A stretch of 64,000 bases of DNA, taken from assembly GCF_000016985.1 (NCBI RefSeq), contig NC_009633.1, forward strand, positions 558,001 through 622,000, read 5' to 3'. The notes below the pieces were generated by a model that was not told the origin of the DNA, did no database searches, and saw only the letters and a list, made by a program, of their open reading frames with translations. The translations under genes were made by a program, and so were the position numbers. Below are positions 27,415 to 36,646 of this stretch, piece by piece; the first letter of the stretch is position 1, and each line of letters begins with the position of its first letter. This DNA is from Alkaliphilus metalliredigens QYMF (GTDB lineage Bacteria > Bacillota > Clostridia > Peptostreptococcales > Natronincolaceae).

Positions 27415-28695
27415 ATGGCTTATGTACCAGTGGCAATTGTATTTTTATTATATTTCTCAAGCATTCCAATAGCCTTTGCTCTATTTGCTGCAACATTATC
27501 ATACTTTACCTTTATCAATACAGGTATGCCGGTTGATTTGGTTTTGCAAAGGTTTATTACTAGCACAGCTTCCTTTCCGCTATTAGCCATTCCATTTTTC
27601 ATTATGGCAGGTGCCATTATGAACTACGCAGGGATCAGCTCTAAGTTAATGAAAATGGCCGATGTACTGACTGGACATATGGTGGGTGGGCTGGCACAGG
27701 TGAATGTGGTGTTAAGCACCCTAATGGGTGGCATATCAGGGTCTGCCAATGCAGATGCTGCAATGCAGTGTAAAATTTTGGTGCCGGAGATGGAAAAAAG
27801 AGGGTTTAATCGAGCTTTCTCAGCGGCCATTACCGCAGCCTCCTCTTCGATTGCACCGGTGATCCCTCCAGGTATTAACTTGATCATCTATGCACTGATT
27901 GCAAATGTATCTGTGGGAAGGATGTTTGTGGCGGGATATGTACCTGGGTTGTTGATGTGTCTCGCTCTAATGGTGACTGTGTCTATTATCTCAAATAAAA
28001 GAAGTTATAAGCCATCTAGAGAAAAAAAAGCAACATTAATGGAAGTTTTACTACAAACAAAGGAATCAATTTGGGCATTATTTTTACCCTTTGGCATTAT
28101 CATGGGATTACGTTTTGGAATGTTTACACCTACAGAAGCAGGTGCCATCGCTGTATTATTCTGTACACTGGTTGGATTTTTTGTGTATAAGGAATTGAAA
28201 ATACAACACTTTCCTGAAATATTGAAGGATACCATTTATGGTACAAGCTCAGTCATGTTAATTATTGTTGCCGCATCTGTATTTGGATACTATATGAGCT
28301 GGGAAAGAATTCCACAAAGTATTACTTCTGTTTTATTAAATGTAACAGAAAGCAAGGTAATGATGCTTATGGTAATCAACCTGTTACTTTTGTTTATGGG
28401 AATGTTTTTGGAAGGGGGCGCAGCACTGATTATTGTGGCACCATTACTGGTTCCTGTGGTTGTGAGTCTTGGTGTTGATCCAATCCATTTTGGGATTATT
28501 GCCATTGTCAATATCATGATTGGCGGGGTGACACCACCCTTTGGATCCATGATGTTCACCACATGTACCATTACAGGGGTTCCGATTACTGACTTCATCA
28601 GAGAGGTTTATCCCTTTATTATTGCATTACTTGTTGCATTACTGCTTGTGACATACCTACCAGGATTAATTTTATTTTTACCAAATCTAATGTAA
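27415..28695 (+). CDS. TRAP transporter large membrane subunit (DctM family)
   Basis: The roughly 426-residue protein has about twelve membrane helices, with hairpin motifs GISGSANADAAMQ in the first half and NIMIGGVTPPFGS in the second. The frame extends to GTG 27406, but AGGAG (27402-27406) is spaced 8 bases from ATG 27415, which I prefer. It completes the second TRAP importer. It is followed 20 bases later by glpQ, so importer and phosphodiesterase are probably one transcript. Confidence 0.9.
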   Translation: MAYVPVAIVFLLYFSSIPIAFALFAATLSYFTFINTGMPVDLVLQRFITSTASFPLLAIPFFIMAGAIMNYAGISSKLMKMADVLTGHMVGGLAQVNVVLSTLMGGISGSANADAAMQCKILVPEMEKRGFNRAFSAAITAASSSIAPVIPPGINLIIYALIANVSVGRMFVAGYVPGLLMCLALMVTVSIISNKRSYKPSREKKATLMEVLLQTKESIWALFLPFGIIMGLRFGMFTPTEAGAIAVLFCTLVGFFVYKELKIQHFPEILKDTIYGTSSVMLIIVAASVFGYYMSWERIPQSITSVLLNVTESKVMMLMVINLLLLFMGMFLEGGAALIIVAPLLVPVVVSLGVDPIHFGIIAIVNIMIGGVTPPFGSMMFTTCTITGVPITDFIREVYPFIIALLVALLLVTYLPGLILFLPNLM

Positions 28696-28715
28696 TTTTA
28701 GGAGGCTGAAAATAG

Positions 28716-29423
28716 ATGTTAATGATTGCCCATCGAGGCGCATCGGGAGATGCTCCAGAAAACACCATAGCAGCTATGGATTTAGCAATAAAGCAGAATT
28801 GTGATGGCATCGAAATGGATGTGCAACTCACAAAGGACGGACAGGTTATTGTTTGTCATGATTGGACTGTAGATAGAACCACAAATGGAACTGGAGAAAT
28901 TAGAAATTTAACAGTAGAAGAAATTAAAAAACTAGATGCAGGGTCATGGTTTTCTGAAAAATTCACAGGAGAAAAAATACCTACATTAGAAGAAGTGATT
29001 AACCATGTACCACATTCTCTGTTATTAAATATTGAAATCAAAATACAGGCATTTGATGATAGGGATATCGCAAAACAGGTACTGGTGATTTTAGAAAAAT
29101 ATGATAGAATAGAGAATACGATTGTTTCATCTTTTAATCATTTACAGATTCAAAGGATAAAAAAATTAAAGCCCGCGGTGAAAATTGGATCTTTATATGA
29201 GGCCTATCTTTTGAACCCTTGTGACTACTTCAAGCAAAATGATTTGAACCTGTATAGTTTTCATGCTTGCGGGTATTATATCAATCATGAAGTGATCAAA
29301 GAGCTACAGGATAATCATATAAAGGTGTATTGTTGGACTATAAACGATAAAGAAAATGCAAATTTGCTTAAGGATATGGGGGTAGATGGCATCATTTCTA
29401 ACTTTCCAGATATGTTAAAATAA
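28716..29423 (+). CDS. glpQ: Glycerophosphodiester phosphodiesterase
   Basis: The 235-residue protein has the GDPD signature near the N-terminus: MIAHRGASGDAPENT, the EMDVQLTKDG metal-ligand segment, and the CHDWTVDRTTNG histidine. It lacks a signal peptide and is therefore the cytoplasmic type (UgpQ-like). It hydrolyses imported glycerophosphodiesters to sn-glycerol-3-phosphate and an alcohol. A cytoplasmic enzyme directly after a TRAP importer suggests that the importer may bring in its substrate. Start ATG 28716 follows TAGGAGG. Confidence 0.93.
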   Translation: MLMIAHRGASGDAPENTIAAMDLAIKQNCDGIEMDVQLTKDGQVIVCHDWTVDRTTNGTGEIRNLTVEEIKKLDAGSWFSEKFTGEKIPTLEEVINHVPHSLLLNIEIKIQAFDDRDIAKQVLVILEKYDRIENTIVSSFNHLQIQRIKKLKPAVKIGSLYEAYLLNPCDYFKQNDLNLYSFHACGYYINHEVIKELQDNHIKVYCWTINDKENANLLKDMGVDGIISNFPDMLK

Positions 29424-29561
29424 GGGTAGATTATATATTTTTGTCTATTGAAGGATTATGTGAAACAGTGAGAAAGACACATGAGTATTGGCATTGAATG
29501 AGCCATATCATAACGAATAGCTGGCGTGTGTGTTTACATTTATAAAAGGGGTGTTAATGAG

Positions 29562-30128
29562 ATGAAGGAAACGATATTTGAGAGAATAGTAGAGAATCCA
29601 ATTATTGCAGCTATTCAGAAAGAATCTGACTTAGACATTGCGCTACTATCTCAGGTAAACACCATATTTTTATTGCGTGCGGATATTTTTAATATTAAAT
29701 ATTTAGTTGACAAGATTAAAAGTAATGATAAAAGTGTCTTTATTCATATGGACTTTTTAGAGGGAATAGGAAGAGATGCCAAAGCCATTGATTATATTGC
29801 CAAAGTGGTTAAACCGGATGGCATTATTAGTACCAAGAGTAGCCACATAAAGATTGCCAAAGAAAAAGGAATGTTTACGATACAACGTTTTTTTCTCATT
29901 GATAATCAATCCTATAATATGACCATTAAAAGTGTTGAGCTTACACATCCAGATATGATTGAGATCATGCCAGGGGTGATACCGGGCGTTATTGGTCGTA
30001 TGACTAAGAAATTAACCACACCTGTGATTGCAGGCGGATTAATAGAAAGTAAGCAAGATATTATTGAAGTCTTGAAGGCCGGGGCATTAGGGGCTTCCAC
30101 TGGGAAAAAAGAATTATGGGAGTTGTAA
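29562..30128 (+). CDS. glpP: Glycerol-3-phosphate-responsive antiterminator
   Basis: The roughly 188-residue protein matches GlpP: the IFERIVENPIIAAIQKESDL start, a TIM-barrel-like pattern with VFIHMDFLEGIGRD, DGIISTKSSHIKIAKEKG and IEIMPGVIPGVIGRM, and the GGLIESKQDI region. In Bacillus the family binds glycerol-3-phosphate and prevents leader termination of glp transcripts. The frame is open upstream to 29526, but the protein aligns from ATG 29562 behind AAAGGGG. A plausible target is the hairpin at 23429-23478 before glpK; others may lie outside the window. Confidence 0.92.
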   Translation: MKETIFERIVENPIIAAIQKESDLDIALLSQVNTIFLLRADIFNIKYLVDKIKSNDKSVFIHMDFLEGIGRDAKAIDYIAKVVKPDGIISTKSSHIKIAKEKGMFTIQRFFLIDNQSYNMTIKSVELTHPDMIEIMPGVIPGVIGRMTKKLTTPVIAGGLIESKQDIIEVLKAGALGASTGKKELWEL

Positions 30129-30174
30129 TCAAATAATATATTTCAAGTCAAGATAAAGGCTGAATAAAGAGAGC

Positions 30175-30223
30175 GAGTCACATTTAAAAGAGAGTAATAA
30201 CCTTTTTTAGATGTGGCTTTTTT
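30175..30223 (+). terminator. Terminator of glpP
   Basis: GAGTCACAT and ATGTGGCTT form the base of a hairpin, extended by an A-rich/T-rich pair with a bulge, and end in TTTTTT. The T-run is shared with the left arm of the following hairpin. Confidence 0.55.
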
Positions 30224-30261
30224 ATACAATAGGAAAGTTTTGTTTCCTATTGTATAAAAAA
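30218..30261 (+). promoter_or_regulatory. Perfect 19-bp stem-loop abutting the mgtC ribosome binding site
   Basis: The left arm 30218-30236 and right arm 30243-30261 are perfectly complementary around the loop GTTTTG. The core of the arms is ATACAATAGGAAA and TTTCCTATTGTAT. The stem ends two bases before GAGGGGGG, the ribosome binding site of the MgtC gene. It overlaps the T-run of the preceding terminator, so the two structures compete. Confidence 0.7.
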
Positions 30262-30276
30262 CGAGGGGGGACTAAT

Positions 30277-31002
30277 ATGATAAGTATAGGTGAAACGATT
30301 TTAAGACTCGTTCTTTCTGCACTGACTGGTGGACTGGTGGGAATGGAGAGGGAAGCCAACAATCGACCTGCTGGACTGAGGACCCATGTATTAGTTACAT
30401 TGGGTTCAACATTGATCATGCTTATATCCATGTATGGCTTTGATGGATTGGGGGTAGATGGTCAAGGAGGAGAGCCTGCAAGGTTAGCGGCACAAGTCGT
30501 AAGTGGTATCGGATTTTTAGGGGCAGGTACAATTCTACGTACGGGGAATAACATTAGTGGACTGACGACAGCAGCAAGTATCTGGGTATGTGGTGGAATT
30601 GGATTAGCCATAGGCAGTGGATATTATATTGGGGGATTAACCACTGCAGGGATTGTTTTTTTTACGCTTAAAAGTCTAGGATTAGTTGAAAACAAGCTTT
30701 TCAAAAAGAAATACAAGTCATTGATTCTACAATGTAGAGAAAGACCTGGATTAGTTGGGGACATTGGACACTTATTAGGAAAGAATAATATTATTATAAA
30801 GGATATCAAAGTGATTAATGAATATGACCAATACGATGAATACGATGAAAGTAATTCTATTGAAATTCATTTTATGGTCAAAATACCTTCGAAATTTTAT
30901 GGTGAAAAGTTCTTTGAAGAGCTCCTGGATATCAATGGAATTCGTGATGCCATGTGGGATGGGACATCGAAAGTATATAATGTAAAAAGAAGTGTTAAAT
31001 AG
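30277..31002 (+). CDS. MgtC/SapB-family membrane protein
   Basis: The roughly 241-residue protein has the MgtC membrane domain of about four to five helices with LSALTGGLVGMEREANNRPA, RTHVLVTLGS and QVVSGIGFLGAGTIL. A soluble C-terminal ACT-like domain (about 145-238) follows. Enterobacterial MgtC modulates the F-type ATPase and magnesium/phosphate homeostasis; the role in Firmicutes is not settled. The frame is open from 30211, but the earlier part lies in the hairpin, and ATG 30277 directly follows GAGGGGGG. Confidence 0.88.
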   Translation: MISIGETILRLVLSALTGGLVGMEREANNRPAGLRTHVLVTLGSTLIMLISMYGFDGLGVDGQGGEPARLAAQVVSGIGFLGAGTILRTGNNISGLTTAASIWVCGGIGLAIGSGYYIGGLTTAGIVFFTLKSLGLVENKLFKKKYKSLILQCRERPGLVGDIGHLLGKNNIIIKDIKVINEYDQYDEYDESNSIEIHFMVKIPSKFYGEKFFEELLDINGIRDAMWDGTSKVYNVKRSVK

Positions 31003-31112
31003 TAGAAGAATAAAACATGTAGTCTAAATTACATTTGTATAAATAATAATTAAAGTGTATAATCATTCTAAAGAAATTAGCGTCATTTCGTACTTAGAAA
31101 GGTGTGGGTGCA

Positions 31113-32411
31113 ATGAAACCTATCGGATTGGCATACGGTCGAAAAGAAGTATTATTGGGGTTACCGGAAAAAACCCTAGTGCAAGTATTGGAAGGCAAGC
31201 CCAATGGGCATGAAAAAACTGAAGAAGCCATTATTGTAGAGGCTTTGAGCAATCCCATGGGAACCGATAGATTGCAGGATATTGTGAAGGCAGGACAGCG
31301 GGTATGCCTTGTGATTTCCGATGTCACAAGAGCTTGGCAGAAAATGAGTCTGTATCTTCCTTATATCGTTGAAGAACTAAACCAAGCGGGAATCCTAGAT
31401 GAAAATATTATTTTTCTCTGTGCAACCGGTTCTCATCGAAAACAATCAAGAGAAGAACATAAACTGCTTTTAGGAGAAGAACTAGCGCTGCGCTTTCAGG
31501 TGATCGATCATGACTGCAGAGATGAGAGTAATCTAGTTGATCTGGGGAAGACAAGCTTTGGAACCCCAGTTCAAATCAATCGAATTGCCATGGATTGTGA
31601 TCATATTATTATAACCGGAGCCATTGTATACCACGATTTAGTTGGCTGGGGAGGGGGCAAAAAATCAATCCTTCCTGGAATTGCGGGGTATCAGTCCATT
31701 ATGGGTAACCATGGATTATCCTTAAGTCATATAGAGGGTGCGGGAACCCATCCCCATGTCAAGAGTGGGAATATTGTCCAAAATCCATTGCATGAGGATA
31801 TGTTAGAAGCTGCCGGTATTGTCAATCCTTCCTTTTTATTTAATGTGATGATGGATGAGGCAGGTAACATTGGAAATGCCGTTGCAGGGCATTTTGAAGG
31901 GGCCCATGAAGTAGGACGAAAGCTAGTCAGTGAAAGTGATGGTATATTTATTAATGAAAAGGCAGATTTGGTTATTGCTTCTGCAGGTGGATTTCCCAAG
32001 GATATGAACCTATATCAAGCTTCTAAGGCTTTAAGTAATGGTAAGGAAGCCCTTAAGCCAGGTGGAACAATGATATTGTTATGTCAGTGTGAGGAAGGCT
32101 TTGGACATCCTGAGGTTCAAGAAATCATCACTGGTTTTGAAAGTAACCTAGCCCGTGAAACGGAATTGAGAAGAAATTATACCATTGCAAAATATGCTGG
32201 TTTTTTAGTCACTGAAATTGCTGCTAAATATAAAGTGATACTGGTGTCTGAAATTGATCCAGTACTGCTAGAGGCAGCCAATATTAAAGTAGTGAGCACC
32301 CTAGAATCGGCATTAAAGTTAGTTGGTGGAATACAAGATGCAATCTTAAAAACCTATGTGATTCCTAAGGCGGCAAATGTATTGCCTATAGTAGCCAGTG
32401 ATTCTAATTAA
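31113..32411 (+). CDS. LarA-family nickel-pincer racemase/epimerase, complete
   Basis: The roughly 432-residue protein has the same motifs as the partial paralog at 1-1028: DVTRAWQKM, ATGSHRK, IDHDCRDESNLVDLG, and YHDLVGWGGGKKSILPG. The N-terminal domain binds the nickel pincer nucleotide and the C-terminal domain closes on the 2-hydroxyacid. The substrate may be lactate, malate or a sugar acid. A GTG at 31104 is in frame, but AAGGTG is best placed for ATG 31113. It is monocistronic with its own terminator. Cofactor synthesis genes larBCE are not in the window. Confidence 0.9.
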   Translation: MKPIGLAYGRKEVLLGLPEKTLVQVLEGKPNGHEKTEEAIIVEALSNPMGTDRLQDIVKAGQRVCLVISDVTRAWQKMSLYLPYIVEELNQAGILDENIIFLCATGSHRKQSREEHKLLLGEELALRFQVIDHDCRDESNLVDLGKTSFGTPVQINRIAMDCDHIIITGAIVYHDLVGWGGGKKSILPGIAGYQSIMGNHGLSLSHIEGAGTHPHVKSGNIVQNPLHEDMLEAAGIVNPSFLFNVMMDEAGNIGNAVAGHFEGAHEVGRKLVSESDGIFINEKADLVIASAGGFPKDMNLYQASKALSNGKEALKPGGTMILLCQCEEGFGHPEVQEIITGFESNLARETELRRNYTIAKYAGFLVTEIAAKYKVILVSEIDPVLLEAANIKVVSTLESALKLVGGIQDAILKTYVIPKAANVLPIVASDSN

Positions 32412-32428
32412 TTGGATTTTAGATAAAG

Positions 32429-32465
32429 ATGCCCTTGAAGGATCAACTCTTCAAGGACATTTTTT
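32429..32465 (+). terminator. Intrinsic terminator of the LarA homolog
   Basis: TGCCCTTGAAG and CTTCAAGGACA pair with one mismatch around an 8-nt loop, followed by TTTTTT. Confidence 0.85.
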
Positions 32466-32516
32466 ATATAACAGGAAAATGAATTGAAATAAAATCATAT
32501 TATTATGAATTTTTTG

Positions 32517-32545
32517 TTGAAATGAAAAAGACTTTGTGATAGTAT
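32517..32545 (+). promoter_or_regulatory. Sigma-A promoter of the threonine operon
   Basis: TTGAAA and TAGTAT are separated by 17 bases, 56 bases ahead of the ACT-domain gene. No T-box or other leader structure fits in the remaining space. Confidence 0.6.
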
Positions 32546-32600
32546 GTTCATATTGATTCAACAAATGTACACTGTAGATAAACAAAAGGGAGGTGTAATG

Positions 32601-33047
32601 ATGGAGCGTGATGGGGGTACCCATTATATTGTTAACGAAAAAGCACTGCCGATCGTACTCTTAAAGACCGTGGAAGCAAAGGAATTACTAAAAAAAGGTG
32701 AGGTCGTGACCATCCATGAAGCAGTGGACCGGGTAGGCATGAGTCGCAGTGCCTACTACAAGTATAAGGACTACATCTTCCCTCTTTATGAAATGAATAA
32801 GGGGAAAATCATTACAATGCATTTGATATTAAAACATCTTCCAGGTATTTTATCCGAGGTACTAAACCAAATAGCGGAGTCTGAGGCTAGTGTTTTAACC
32901 ATTAACCAAAGTATTCCTGCCCATGGAATCGCCAATATTTCCGTAGCATTAGAAACGAGACAGATGACAATCAATATTGAAGAGTTAATTTTAAAGATGG
33001 AACAAATAAAAGGAGTGCAGAAAATCAATATACTTGCACAGGAGTAG
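32601..33047 (+). CDS. ACT-domain protein (PheB/UPF0735-like)
   Basis: The roughly 148-residue protein has an N-terminal helix-turn-helix-like segment ([22 protein letters not shown], given at about residues 37-58) and a C-terminal ACT domain (about 70-145) that could bind an amino acid. It matches the small PheB family in length and layout. The gene lies directly before hom, which suggests that it senses threonine or another aspartate-family amino acid, although the family's biochemical role is not established. The frame is open from 32544; GGGAGGTG selects ATG 32601 (or the adjacent 32598). Confidence 0.85.
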
Positions 33048-33089
33048 TTTTAAATTATATTGCTTAAGTGAGTAAGCAAGGACGAGGGG

Positions 33090-34388
33090 ATGATAAAATT
33101 GGGGAAAATAAAAATTGCTTTGCTAGGAATGGGAACAGTGGGAACCGGAGTATGGCAGATTGTACATGAGAATAAAGAAGAGATATTGAGAAGCTGTGGC
33201 TATGAAATTGAGGTCTCAAAAATTTTAGTGAGGGATTTAGAAAAAAAGAGAAATGCAGATATTCCACAGTCATTATTGACAACAAACTATGAAGAGATTG
33301 TCAATGATAAAGAGATCGAAATCGTGGTAGAGCTCATGGGAGGCATTGAGCCAGCTAAGGGCTATATTATGAAGGCCATTGAAAATAAAAAACATGTGGT
33401 GACGGCCAACAAAGCATTAATCGCATCCCATGGAGATGAAATCATAGAAAAAGCAAAAGAGAAAAAGGTGATAATCCAATATGAAGCCAGTGTTGGTGGG
33501 GGAATTCCAGTTCTACAGGCAATCAAAGAGGGGTTATCAGGCAATAAAATTCAAGAAGTCATGGGAATTGTCAATGGCACAACCAATTATATTTTAACAA
33601 AAATGACCAAAGAAAAAGTGGATTTTGAAACGGTATTAAAAGAAGCCCAAGATAAGGGTTATGCAGAAGCAGATCCAACTGCAGATATTGAAGGCTATGA
33701 TGCAGCACATAAATTAACGATTTTGGCCTCCTTATCCTTTGGATCAAATGTTAACTTTGATAGTGTCTACCGAGAGGGGATCACAAAAATCACACCCTTA
33801 GATATTGAATATGCAGATGAATTGGGATATGCCATTAAGCTTTTGGCCATAGGCAAGGAAAAGGACAACGAAATGGAATTGAGAGTTCACCCAACATTTA
33901 TCCCTTTATCCCATCCATTAGCAGCGGTGGGGGATGCTTTCAATGCAGTCTTTTTAAAGGGCAATGCAGTAGGTGAATTAATGTTTTATGGAAAGGGTGC
34001 TGGGGATTTACCAACTGGAAGTGCGGTTGTGGGAGATATGATATCCATTATTAAAAACAAATGTAATTTAGCTGATGAATCCTTGAAAACAGTAGACAAA
34101 AAGCCAAATAAGTCTGTGAAGCCTATGTCCGAAATAAATTGTGAATACTATATTCGTGTCATGGTGAAGGATCGACCTGCGGTGTTGGGAAAAATCGCCT
34201 CATTAATAGGAGATAGTGGTGTCAGCTTATCCACAGTGATTCAAAAGGGGGAAGGGGACCCTTCTGTATCCCTTGTCTTTATTACACATCGAACAAATGA
34301 AGGTAATATAAAGCGAGCCTTAGATGCGATTATAGCAGTCCCTGAGGTAGTAGAGCTTGCCAACCTAATTCGTGTGGAGAATAGCTAG
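33090..34388 (+). CDS. hom: Homoserine dehydrogenase
   Basis: The 432-residue protein has an N-terminal dinucleotide fold (ALLGMGTVGTGV), the catalytic homoserine dehydrogenase core with GTTNYILTKM and the GYAEADPTADIEGYDA signature, and a C-terminal ACT domain (about 350-430, beginning YYIRVMVKDRPAVLG) for threonine feedback. It reduces aspartate semialdehyde to homoserine. Start ATG 33090 follows GAGGGG. It is the first enzyme of the hom-thrC-thrB cluster; aspartokinase is not in the window. Confidence 0.96.
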   Translation: MIKLGKIKIALLGMGTVGTGVWQIVHENKEEILRSCGYEIEVSKILVRDLEKKRNADIPQSLLTTNYEEIVNDKEIEIVVELMGGIEPAKGYIMKAIENKKHVVTANKALIASHGDEIIEKAKEKKVIIQYEASVGGGIPVLQAIKEGLSGNKIQEVMGIVNGTTNYILTKMTKEKVDFETVLKEAQDKGYAEADPTADIEGYDAAHKLTILASLSFGSNVNFDSVYREGITKITPLDIEYADELGYAIKLLAIGKEKDNEMELRVHPTFIPLSHPLAAVGDAFNAVFLKGNAVGELMFYGKGAGDLPTGSAVVGDMISIIKNKCNLADESLKTVDKKPNKSVKPMSEINCEYYIRVMVKDRPAVLGKIASLIGDSGVSLSTVIQKGEGDPSVSLVFITHRTNEGNIKRALDAIIAVPEVVELANLIRVENS

Positions 34389-34440
34389 ATAGAAAACAAC
34401 TAAAAACAGCTTAAATAGCTAATAAAGGGAGGCATTCATT

Positions 34441-35502
34441 ATGTGGGAAGGTATCATATCAAAATATAGCAGTTATTTTGGCGTAGCAGATGGGGAAAAG
34501 GTCATTACGTTAAATGAAGGAAATACACCTTTAATTGCAGCAGAGAATATAGGAGAGATGCTAGGAGGCATCAAATTATATCTGAAATATGAAGGATTAA
34601 ATCCAACGGGATCCTTTAAGGACAGAGGGATGACCATGGCGGTTTCTAAGGCTGTGGAAGCAGGAAGCAAAGCCATTATCTGTGCGTCAACTGGAAATAC
34701 ATCAGCGGCAGCGGCAGCCTATGCTGCAAAGGCTGGTATACAATGTTTTGTATTAATTCCTAATAAAAAAATTGCACTTGGAAAGCTTTCACAGGCCGTT
34801 ATTTATGGAGCTAAGATCATACCTGTAGAGGGGAACTTTGATGATGCCCTACGGATTGTACAGGAGATTGCGGCTGAAGGAAGGGTGACTCTAGTGAATT
34901 CAGTTAACCCCTATCGTTTAATTGGTCAAAGATCAGGGGCTTATGAGGTTTGTGAGCAATTAGAGGGGGAAATTGACTATTTATCTATTCCTGTAGGGAA
35001 TGCAGGTAATATCTCTGCCTACTGGGCAGGGTTTAAAGATTACTTTGAAGCAGGGAAACTGAAAAAGTTACCTGTCATGCTAGGATTTCAGGCTGAGGGG
35101 GCTGCACCTATCGTTGAAAATCGAATTTTCGAAAATCCGGAGACTGTTGCAACGGCCATTCGAATTGGGAACCCTGCCAGCTGGGAAAAGGCAGTGGCTG
35201 CCCGGGATGATTCCAAAGGACTGATAGATAAGGTAACTGATGAAGAAATATTAAGTGCCCAAAGACTCTTAGCATCAAAGGAAGGGATTTTTGTTGAGCC
35301 AGCCTCTGCTGCCAGTGTAGCTGGGGTCATTCAACTTAGCAAAAAAGGTTATTTTAAAAAGGGTCAAAAAGTCGTATGCGTGTTGACGGGGAATGGGTTA
35401 AAGGATCCCTCTGTAGTAGATGTGGAGAAGGAACTCAAGGTCTATGGCGTACATACGGAGGAAATAAAAATACTCATTAATGAATGTTTAGGAGGAGAGT
35501 AA
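34441..35502 (+). CDS. thrC: Threonine synthase
   Basis: The 353-residue PLP enzyme has LNEGNTPLI, the Schiff-base lysine in [12 protein letters not shown], the [19 protein letters not shown] segment and [12 protein letters not shown]. It converts O-phosphohomoserine to threonine and phosphate. It is the short bacterial form without the N-terminal extension. It lies two bases ahead of thrB and 53 after hom. Start ATG 34441 follows GGGAGG. Confidence 0.96.
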
Positions 35503-35503
35503 T

Positions 35504-36400
35504 ATGATACATGTGACTGTACCAGCTACCACTGCCAATGTGGGACCTGGATTTGACTGCTTAGGAATTGCTCTTTCTCTATATAATCATATTGAAGTGG
35601 AGGAAATACCTGAGGGACTGGTCATAGAAGTAAGTGGTGTGGATCAGGATCTGATTGAAAAAGATGAGGGAAATTTAGTTTATCAAAGCATGTTAAAGGC
35701 TTTTAAAGCCATTGGGTACCAACCTTCAGGATTAAGGATCAAGCAGTATAATGGCATTCCTGTGGCCAGAGGATTAGGAAGTAGCGCTGCTTGTATTGTC
35801 GGGGGAGTTTTGGCGGCCAACAAAATGTGTGGAAGTCCATTGAGCCAAGATGAAATGCTAGAAATTGCCGTGGAGGTAGAGGGTCACCCGGACAATGTGG
35901 CTCCTGCATTACTTGGTGGTGTTGTTGTATCCAATCGGTATGAAGGAAAGACCCATTATGTTAGGGCTCTGGTGCATGAGGATTTGAAGTTTTTAACAGC
36001 AATTCCTAATGTGCCTCTCGGTACAAAGGAAGCAAGAGATGCTTTGCCAAGGGTTGTGGCCTTTGAAGATGCTGTGTTTAATGTAGGGAAATCTTCATTG
36101 TTAGTGGCGGCTCTGTTTTCAGGAGACCTAGAGAAAATCAAACCAGCCCTACAGGATCGACTACATCAGTCCTATCGCGCTAAGCTCATGAGCTCATTAG
36201 AGTCTGTTTTTTTAGAAACAGAAAAAGCCCATTTAGATAGTGTTTTTTTAAGTGGAGCGGGACCAACAGTGATCTTACTGAGATGGCAAAAAGAGGGACA
36301 GCGGGAAATAAAGTTTAGAGATATCATTTATCGCATGGAGGAAAATTGGGAAATACAAGATTTAAAAGGAGATAACATAGGTGCCCAGGTATTGAATTAG
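35504..36400 (+). CDS. thrB: Homoserine kinase
   Basis: The 298-residue GHMP kinase has the N-terminal [16 protein letters not shown] motif, the phosphate-binding [17 protein letters not shown] loop and a C-terminal LSGAGPTVI glycine-rich motif. It phosphorylates homoserine, feeding ThrC. Start ATG 35504 follows AGGAGAG within the end of thrC, so translation is coupled. It is the last gene of the threonine operon. Confidence 0.95.
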
Positions 36401-36524
36401 ATTATCAGTCCCTAATTCAAGAATTTATTTAGTACAAAATCAAGTGAAGGTGCTGTTGATGCCATTAAAAATGCACTAGCTCAAGCAAAAAATTAAAAAA
36501 ATAGATTTTGAGCTTCATAGGTGA

Positions 36525-36553
36525 TTGACATTTTTGCGTACTCAGGGTACAAT
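36525..36553 (+). promoter_or_regulatory. Very strong sigma-A promoter ahead of the HPr leader
   Basis: TTGACA and TACAAT are separated by exactly 17 bases; transcription should start near 36560. Confidence 0.8.
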
Positions 36554-36566
36554 AGATAAAATCCAA

Positions 36567-36612
36567 CTCCGTCGCAGGTCCTCTACAAGGGTTTGTTGCG
36601 GAGCTTTTTTTT
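36567..36612 (+). terminator. Leader terminator between promoter and HPr gene
   Basis: A long imperfect hairpin is closed by CTCCG and CGGAG, followed by TTTTTTTT. It begins only about 7 bases after the predicted start site, so the promoter would yield a terminated RNA of about 50 bases unless termination is relieved. Confidence 0.7.
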
Positions 36613-36646
36613 AGAAGTACGTCATGAGGAGACAGGGGGAGTAAGG

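Noticed and set aside
32465-32600. T-box or threonine riboswitch ahead of the threonine operon
   Set aside because: Only about 55 bases separate the predicted start site from the first gene, with no T-box sequence or long leader stems.
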